This document shows, piece after piece, positions 60,360 through 64,000 of a stretch of DNA of 64,000 nucleotides. The notes beneath the pieces are model-generated. The model was not told where the DNA came from and did no database searches. It saw only the letters and a list, made by a program, of their open reading frames with translations. The stretch covers positions 156,633,142 through 156,697,141 of the forward strand of contig NC_071354.1 of NCBI RefSeq assembly GCF_943734655.1, written 5' to 3'. Position 1 is the first letter of the stretch. Each line of letters opens with the position of its first letter. The position numbers and the translations under genes were made by a program. Source of the DNA: Sabethes cyaneus. Its lineage: Eukaryota; Arthropoda; Insecta; Diptera; Culicidae.

Positions 60360-60716
60360 TTTCGTCAGTAGTCTACCACCATCTTCGTGCAAAACGCCGT
60401 CGTGCGAACTACAAAGAAAAGGCCATCAGTTCAGCAAGCACACTCGCGCTGCAAGTTTTGTAGTGGACTAGAGCAAAAATTCGGGTCGCCGAGGCGAACG
60501 CGTACGCGTACACACATTCTCGTTTTGGTCGTGTGAAAAGGCGAACTTTTCCCGTATATTTTTCGCTTGTTCCTTCTCGTCGTCGTCATCGTCTTCGTCG
60601 TCGGTGTGTAAATTTCACGGAGATATTTTGTCCGCGCACTTCACGATCGGGAGTCAGCCTAATTTCCAACTGCGACAGCAACAAAACTCCGTTCGCGTTT
60701 CCGAAACCCACAAAAT
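60360..60716 (+). promoter_or_regulatory. Promoter and leader of a rightward gene
   Basis: An abrupt rise in CpG and GC content against an AT-rich background, an initiator-like TCAGTAG at about 60366, CG-rich text (cgtacgcgtacac, tcgtcgtcgtcatcg) and a leader leading to the ATG at 60717 in CAAAATATG context. No TATA box seen. Confidence 0.5.
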
Positions 60717-60785
60717 ATGGATTCGGAAATTCCGGAACTTTCCGACGAGGCCGAAGAACATGTCAAACTTGAAAATGGCGATGAG
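60717..60785 (+). CDS. First coding exon of an unrecognised protein (partial)
   Basis: Twenty-three codons, MDSEIPELSDEAEEHVKLENGDE, very acidic, followed by a plausible phase-0 donor GAG|GTAATC. The frame stays open to 61100, but beyond the donor the sequence becomes hydrophobic then basic with no domain, as expected of intron read-through. Later exons are outside the window or too short to see. Acidic N-termini of this sort are common in nuclear proteins, but I do not assign a function. Confidence 0.5.
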
Positions 60786-61645
60786 GTAATCAATGCACGA
60801 GCAGCAGCAGCAGGAGTAAAAAAATTGAAAAATAGTGCAATTAATCTGCCTTGTTGTTTGGCGGTCATTTTTGGAAGTCTACCGCTGAAAATCTACTGTT
60901 TGAGTGTCAAAATTTTGTGTGGTGTGGAAAAACGGGATTTCCGAAGGATCAAAACGATCGGGGATCGATGTTTTGTGCAATATGTTTGTGTGTATTCTAG
61001 GCACACAGTCGGGAAGAAAAAAGTGGACGTGGAAAATGGTGCTCCGTATACGAACGACGACTCGGTGCATGTGTGTGTGTTCGAATGGATGATTGAATGA
61101 AGCACGAAGATCGTCGAAATCGCGTTACGAAGAGCATTCCATAATGGGGCTCATTCGGAAACGTAATGCCGTGTGCCCAGATTGCTCGACATTTGTTGTT
61201 TCATTTTTGTGTTGATAATAGGACAACGTATGTTAGAAAAATTTCAAATTCATGTAATTATTTATACAGCTTCTAGGTAGTCTACTCTTCCTCCATTGGG
61301 TATATATTGTGCAAAAAAGATTTTCCACCTTATTGTGAGCGTTCAGTATGAAGACGGAAACTATTAACGCGAGTCAAGCATTACAGTATCTGCTCCTTTC
61401 TATCAGATAAAATTTTAAATTGTACTTTCAGCAGCGCTACCCTCTGCTTCACAGTAAAATGAGTCTGATCTATTTAAAAATATATTTTAAAATTATAATT
61501 AATACATATCATAATAATTATTTACTGGAAAATAAATATTTTTTACATCGGTTATTAAACAGTTTAAATAAGCTAAGAGATTCAACGTTTTTTGATTGAT
61601 TGATTGATTGATGTAAGCTGTTAGTTTTCGCGGATTAATCAATTA
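60786..61645 (+). other. Probable first intron of the 60.7-kb gene
   Basis: No coding exon recognised. Contains a short (GATT)n run at about 61595-61610. Confidence 0.35.
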
Positions 61646-62077
61646 CAGTTGAATTTCGATTTTGGCATGCCTCGATTTTGGCAACAAAAGTATTCGTTTT
61701 TGGCAACACAAGATATTTCACTTCCAAAAATATGCTTAAATATCAATCAGTTTCCGCATACATCCCTTAAATGACGAACAAATGATGCCCTCAGTATGTT
61801 CATGAAAAAAAGTTGTGATTTCGAACAATAAAATTTTTATTGCCGTAGGACTACGTCTTACCGCAGGGTGTCAATAACTTATTTGCACTTGACGGATAGC
61901 TCTTGGCGGACTTTTTAAACATAAAATGGTTGCAATCGTTGATTAATGATATTTAGTCAATTTCTAAAGCATTTACATTCAATTTTTTCACATCAAAAAA
62001 GGGCCTGGATTTTGGCACGGGTTCGATTTTGGCAACATAGGCGACACGCATTTGTTGCCAAATTCGAAATCCTACTG
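61646..62077. mobile_element. TA-flanked MITE with repeated 'cgattttggcaac' units
   Basis: Termini CAGTTGAATTTCGATTTTGG and CCAAATTCGAAATCCTACTG are inverted repeats with TA on each side. 'gattttggca' recurs four times inside, both near the ends and internally. Pogo/Tigger-like ends; no ORF. Confidence 0.82.
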
Positions 62078-62540
62078 TATACATTTTTCAAAAAACGGTA
62101 AATTACGATAAAAACAACTAGAAATAATGTCAAGGGAAATATACTTTTCACTGACACACTTTAAAAAACTAGAGCATCAGTTTACTTTTGGCAACGCAAG
62201 AAAAATGTCTGTTGCCATAATCGAACCGTGAGAAATGAGCAGTTGATAAATTTAAAATTTATCATCACTATTGATTGTTCAATACAAAATTAAAGTGATA
62301 TGATGCATTATGATTATAAAGATCATTAAACATACTTTTAGTAAAGTCAGAAACACAACCAGTAGAACCAGAATGGAATGAATCTCATTTCCAATGCATC
62401 TTAATATTGCATCAAAGCGCAAGTTTCATCATTAACATAGTTTTTTTTTCGAAACTAACTTCAAATTAAGAAACTTTGCAAAGAACTCCGTAAATCAAGT
62501 TGGGAATTGTCTTTTGGGCCTACATAATAACTGACCAATA

Positions 62541-63270
62541 TAGTGGACTCAGAAAGTTAATTTTGCGGAAAAGTTGAGCGAATATTAGCTCATGCAACGC
62601 AATAAAAAGGTAATTTTTCACCTAACTTTTCTAGGCATATAAATTTATTGGTTGTCCAAGCACGCACAAGTATGTTTTGCTTGTATGTTTGTTTTTATAT
62701 TGTTTTGTTTGTTGCCTTTCCAGTTTCATACAAAGTCGCATCATAGCAGGGATTAAATTACACTCAGCACTAGCATATGAAGTTGCACACGTCGTAGATG
62801 TATATAGCCATCGCATTGTATGCCTGGCTATGTCCGAACAATCGCAAGGGAAGTAAGTAGGAATGTTAGTGTAACATTTACTTTTGAAACTTGGGTTGGC
62901 AAAAGCTATGTTGGTCGCTTTCTCGTTTGCCTTCCCCATTTCATATCCAGCAAGGATTAGATTAAACTCTTGTACAAAAGATAAGCGCGAGTATTATCAA
63001 AACGTAGAGTACGAAAATATCGAAGTAAACTAGTATAACAGGCAATTTTAAACTTACTGAAAGAAACTAATATTATTTACAAGGACCTTGCTAGATATTT
63101 CCTTCCGCTGCAACTTCCACATGCATTAAAATGTGTATCTTATATCAGTCTATTTTTCGCTTTTGTATTTACATATTTTCAATGACTTTTAGACTACTAA
63201 GAAAAATTAATATTTTGGAAAAGTTAATTCACGCGAACCTCAATCGATTACCTTTTCCGAGAGTCCACTG
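62541..63270. mobile_element. TA-flanked MITE, second long copy of the 55453 family
   Basis: Left end TAGTGGACTC (first base changed from C), right end CCGAGAGTCCACTG, TA flanks. About 730 bp; colinear with 55453-56132 (ATTTATTGGTTGTCCAAGC, GTCGCATCATA, AAGCGCGA-ATTATCAAAACG), with an extra block at 62780-62950. Confidence 0.88.
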
Positions 63271-63454
63271 TATTTGAAACAAAAACATCTGGGATGTCAG
63301 CTTTGTTCCAAAAAGAATAAGAATGGTTTTTGAATAACAGTTCGATTGTGGCACAGATGACAAAATCAAACCGATGCTGGATTTCCAATCGTTTTACTAG
63401 AATATTAGTATTGCACGAATATGCCACAACAAACAGCTGTATTACTGATAAGGC

Positions 63455-63895
63455 CATTACAAATATTTTAAAAAGTTTTTGTCCCTTTGGTGTTGGGCCA
63501 CAAAAAAAAGAGAATTTTTTAATCGAGCAAAAAAAATGGATTTTGGGCATTTTTATTTTAAGTTTAAACGTGAAAACCAAATCTCTTCTTGCTTTTAAAA
63601 TATACGTTGTTAATTTTCATACGAAAATCTACGAGAAAAAGACGAAAACGAAAGAAAATTGTTTTGGCCGATTTTCGGAAATTCCGCTGTTTGAATTTCC
63701 ATTTCTATTTCATGCTAGAAGCGTTAACTCAACTCGTACACTCATTTTTCAAGTTTTCCAGGCTGTAGAGCCCACAGACAATTGATTTTATAAAAAAAAT
63801 TCACTCATCCTGCAAGTTATTTTTTTGCCCCCCGATTTTTCAAGAAAATTTCCAAGGGGGGCGACAAAAACTTAAAATGATTTGCAATGGCCTAA
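63455..63895 (-). mobile_element. Interspersed repeat, copy B (empty site)
   Basis: Reverse complement homologue of 8370-9010 lacking the 242-bp MITE: aaaTGgaaattc is uninterrupted near 63700. Contains a GC hairpin GCCCCCC...GGGGGGC at about 63828-63861. The plus-strand ORF 63330-63785 is not supported as a gene. Confidence 0.7.
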
Positions 63896-64000
63896 CTAGA
63901 ATAATTTTATCATCAAAAGTGCACAATCGCTCATAAAGCTGTTATTTTAGATTGAGTCGTTTCGGCATTTTCGCACTTTTTCGTTACATTCCAAGTAATA

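Noticed and set aside
60786..61100. Extension of the 60.7-kb ORF to 127 codons
   Set aside because: Composition changes sharply after GAG|GTAATC, as expected for read-through into an intron.
63330..63785. 151-codon ORF near the right edge
   Set aside because: Lies across an interspersed repeat whose other copy at 8.4-9.0 kb is not open in that frame.

Overview
The window is eukaryotic and almost certainly comes from a culicine (Aedes-like) mosquito. Genes carry GT-AG introns, one intron exceeds 19 kb, and the space between exons is packed with degenerate insect-type transposons: tRNA-derived SINEs (one resembling Feilai), jockey-type and other LINE fragments, a Penelope-like element, Tc1/mariner-type transposase debris, many MITEs and a Helitron-like element. 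The species cannot be fixed from sequence alone.

Genes, left to right. (1) 184-5193 (+) is the 3' part of a Dscam-family receptor, closest to Dscam2: Ig8, Ig9, FNIII 1-4, Ig10, FNIII 5-6, one membrane helix and a cytoplasmic tail with two alternative ends. Its upstream exons lie outside the window. (2) 21571-22887 (-) is a complete three-exon secreted chitin deacetylase of the short, gut type. (3) 24834-25598 (-) is a two-exon TMEM70 homologue, a mitochondrial inner-membrane assembly factor. (4) Catalase (+): the 486-codon body is a single exon at 50898-52358. Two nearly identical 18-codon first exons, each ending at a phase-0 donor, lie at 26781-26834 and 31787-31840, each behind its own promoter-like sequence. 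This duplicated first exon of an antioxidant gene is the most interesting genic observation. (5) Around 60.3-60.8 kb is a promoter, leader and first coding exon (23 codons) of a gene I do not recognise, running off to the right.

Between genes: 5.2-21.5 kb is Dscam2 downstream sequence, a fairly repeat-poor AT-rich block (about 12-15.3 kb), LINE fragments, foldback elements and a 2.6-kb Helitron-like element full of about 145-165-bp tandem repeats. The 24-kb catalase intron region (26.8-50.9 kb) holds SINEs, LINE and Penelope remnants, transposase pieces, MITEs and a long GT microsatellite. From 53 to 64 kb there is an hAT-type MITE, a 1-kb pyrimidine tract, a LINE broken by a TA-flanked MITE, a nearly perfect 1238-bp tandem duplication, and a repeat whose inverted relative at 8.4-9.0 kb carries an additional MITE, giving a filled-site/empty-site pair.

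Exon boundaries were read by eye from splice consensus and reading-frame phase. Family names rest on recognised motifs, not on a search.
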